A DNA stretch of 7,157 nt from an uncultured Dorea sp. (GTDB taxonomy: Bacteria; Bacillota; Clostridia; Lachnospirales; Lachnospiraceae), in contig CAJULU010000091.1 in the NCBI GenBank assembly GCA_910587575.1, forward strand, positions 1-7,157, read 5' to 3'. The position numbers and the translations under genes were made by a program. Under the pieces are notes generated by a model. It was not told the origin of the DNA, did no database searches, and saw only the letters and a program-made list of their open reading frames with translations. The stretch's first letter is position 1. Each line of letters starts with the position of its first letter. Below are positions 6,049-7,157 of the stretch, one piece after another.

Positions 6049-6339
6049 TTATACTGTCTGAAGATTCGCAAGCTGTTCTACTTCTGCCACACTAAGGGCT
6101 GAGTATTCCGCAATCTCCTCGACCGTCAGCTTTCCCACTTTCAGCATCCTACGCGCCGTTTCTCTCTTTGTTTCACTGATGCCCTGGCTGATGCCCTGAC
6201 TAATGCCCTGGCTGATTCCCCTGTTTAAAATGGTTCTTGCTTCTGTTTGAATCAATGGTCCTCTCATCATAGCACCTATGCCTTTCTGCACGTTTTCATA
6301 CCTTGTCGTACGATAGTCCGTCCGCCCTGTCCAGGGCAT
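6049..6339 (-). pseudogene. C-terminal remnant of an Rpn/PD-(D/E)XK transposase-like protein
   Basis: The readable part ends ETARRMLKVGKLTVEEIAEY then SALSVAEVEQLANLQTV, the tail typical of Rpn-type recombination-promoting nuclease/putative transposase proteins in Firmicutes, where a low-complexity linker precedes a small helical end. The linker here is GISQGISQGISQGIS. Upstream of 6339 the frame is closed by a stop within three codons and the sequence towards 6448 has no nuclease motifs, so the catalytic domain is missing. The ATG at 6339 has no evident ribosome site. Some intact small proteins carry the same tail, so the family name is moderate confidence; that this is a fragment is more certain. 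Confidence 0.55.
6172..6219 (-). repeat. Four 12-bp tandem repeats encoding GISQ
   Basis: Four consecutive 12-bp units of the type GGCATCAGCCAG (minus strand) encode GISQ-GISQ-GISQ-GISE. Outer units differ by a few bases. A unit of four codons changes number without altering the frame, and the array is a likely site of slippage. Confidence 0.85.
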
Positions 6340-6448
6340 GCATTACGGGATGCCCTTTGGGTATACTTACGTGCGATTTCCCGGATCACATCACTTGAAA
6401 GCTCTAGGATTGAACTGATTGTATATGGTGCGAAAAAGGAAGAAGGTA

Positions 6449-6658
6449 CTAAAATCCAAACATTTTCCTTATTTCTGCATCGGAAGGTTCGGTTTCTTCG
6501 TGTTCATATTTTTCAGCAGTATAGTCTCCAGAACCACCGTTATCAAACTGTTCTAAAAATTTGAGGGTTCCAGTAACACCTAATGCCGATTTTAAAGCAT
6601 TTATTCCATTTTTTCGTAATTCTGTGGTATTTGTAACATTTAACCTTGTTGCTATCAT
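6449..6658 (-). CDS. Small antitoxin-like partner of the PIN gene
   Basis: A 69-residue protein starting MIATRLNVTNTTELRKNGIN, with LGVTGTLKFLEQFDNGGSGD in the middle and an acidic end EHEETEPSDAEIRKMFGF. I know this type only as a hypothetical protein next to PIN-domain genes; antitoxin function is inference from its size, acidic C-terminus and pairing. The start at 6658 is chosen over an in-frame ATG at 6682 because GGAGGTG lies 8-10 bp before it and it overlaps the PIN stop by one base (TAATG), implying coupled translation. The order is toxin first, antitoxin second, the reverse of most type II modules. No standard DNA-binding motif is obvious. The frame is intact. Confidence 0.6.
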   Translation of the reverse strand: MIATRLNVTNTTELRKNGINALKSALGVTGTLKFLEQFDNGGSGDYTAEKYEHEETEPSDAEIRKMFGF

Positions 6659-7021
6659 TAATATAACACCTCCAACAACCATTCATTAGGATTCATAACC
6701 TTTGTATAAGTCGTAATCCGCTGGCAGTTATTCAAAAATTTTTTATCTGTGGTTAACAATACATCTGCATTTGCAGACTCAGCACATGCAAGGTGAATAC
6801 TGTCCTTATATTTAATATTTGAAATATGCCGTATTTCCTCGGCGCGGGTTAGGATTGACTGGTCAACCGAAATTTCTTCCGTGCATAGGCTATATATCAT
6901 TTGCAATATAGCGCATTTGTATTTGTCTGGTGTCGCCTGAATCTCTTTCGTAGTAAATATGTGAGTAGCTGCGATCATCAAGCAGTCGATTGTAACAGCA
7001 ATTATCTAAATATACTCTCAA
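6658..7021 (-). pseudogene. PIN-domain toxin (VapC-like), frame broken
   Basis: PIN domains are Mg-dependent RNases with a cluster of acidic residues. The N-terminus reads from TTG 7021, with AAAGGAG upstream, as MRVYLDNCCYNRLLDD then RSYSHIYYERDS, including the first catalytic Asp (residue 6). It runs to a stop after about 43 codons. The rest lies in another frame: KEIQATPDKYK, then IKYKDSIHLACAE with the later Asp, VLLTTDKKFLNN with the last Asp, and the end KVMNPNEWLLEVLY at TAA 6658-6660. The frames switch around 6945-6955. Joining them gives only about 121 residues, so a stretch between the first and second acidic motifs seems missing too. A deletion plus frameshift is the simplest reading; toxin activity is probably lost. 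A 107-codon frame from ATG 6981 would lack the first Asp. Confidence 0.7.
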
Positions 7022-7053
7022 TTATCTGGAGTCTCCTTTCTCTCAGTGTATTT

Positions 7054-7082
7054 ATTATAGTCTATTTAAAATAGTTTTACAA
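7054..7082 (-). promoter_or_regulatory. Promoter of the PIN/antitoxin module with operator-like palindrome
   Basis: On the minus strand TTGTAA (complement of 7077-7082), exactly 17 bp, then a perfect TATAAT (complement of 7054-7059) lie about 35 bp ahead of the PIN start. The spacer holds a 13-bp palindrome, CTATTT-A-AAATAG (7062-7074 on the plus strand). That is the usual place for the self-repressing operator of a toxin-antitoxin operon. Promoter well supported; operator role inferred. Confidence 0.65.
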
Positions 7083-7110
7083 GCATAGCAACTATTTCTT
7101 TTGTTACTAT

Positions 7111-7157
7111 TCAGCCTTCCGGCTGGACAACTGGCAATGCACCGGCTAGAAAATAGC
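7111..7157 (-). other. Possible 3' end of an upstream minus-strand gene
   Basis: A minus-strand frame enters from the right edge and ends at TGA 7111-7113 with AGALPVVQPEG. A short hairpin, CAGCC-TTCC-GGCTG (7112-7125), sits on its last codons but has no T-run. The frame is too short to identify and may be chance. Confidence 0.2.

Noticed and set aside
6333..6356. Inverted repeat AGGGCAT/ATGCCCT with a 10-bp gap
   Set aside because: Short, no T-run and no matching partner or target duplication, so neither terminator nor element end can be claimed.
6247..6564. 105-codon plus-strand frame
   Set aside because: Antisense across the Rpn-like tail and the antitoxin-like gene; no ribosome site or recognisable family.
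7112..7125. Hairpin CAGCC-TTCC-GGCTG as a terminator
   Set aside because: Stem of only 5 bp and no T-run on either strand.

Overview
The window reads as chromosome from a low-to-mid GC Firmicute, most likely a gut Lachnospiraceae (Clostridia). The grounds are strong AGGAGG-type ribosome sites, the style of the GH3 beta-glucosidase with its Met-rich C-terminal tail, the GPH-type sugar symporter, the AraC regulator and the PIN module. This is family recognition by eye; no database search was run.

Layout. (1) 1-550: decayed DNA holding a minus-strand 3' remnant of azlD (branched-chain amino acid exporter subunit). (2) 552-1874, minus strand: an intact, A/T-rich pair of a MerR-type regulator and, downstream, a small orphan CheW-domain protein. 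Between them is a promoter-like sequence with the 19-bp spacer typical of MerR-activated promoters and two dyads. (3) 1919-4287: a wrecked beta-glucoside utilisation locus. It has a minus-strand AraC regulator with a deletion/frameshift, a divergent GH3 glycosidase with an in-frame TAG and two internal deletions, the first 40 residues of a GPH symporter, and a transporter C-terminal tail on the opposite strand. (4) 4275-5977, plus strand: a small unrecognised ORF, then an intact overlapping pair of a calcineurin-like metallophosphoesterase and an SRAP (YedK/HMCES-like) abasic-site protein, closed by a clear hairpin terminator. (5) 6049-7082, minus strand: the tail of an Rpn/PD-(D/E)XK transposase-like protein with a GISQ tandem repeat, and a PIN-domain toxin/antitoxin-like module. 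The toxin frame is broken and its near-consensus promoter carries a palindrome.

Functional reading. The locus in (3) was probably once an inducible system in which AraC sensed a sugar, a GPH symporter imported it and GH3 hydrolysed it. All three genes are now non-functional, so the cell has lost this system. The units that look alive are MerR/CheW, metallophosphoesterase/SRAP and perhaps the small partner of the PIN gene. The most interesting intact items are the MerR-style promoter in front of an orphan CheW protein and the overlapping phosphoesterase/SRAP pair, which suggests a DNA-damage-related unit. No rRNA, tRNA, CRISPR array or complete insertion sequence is visible.
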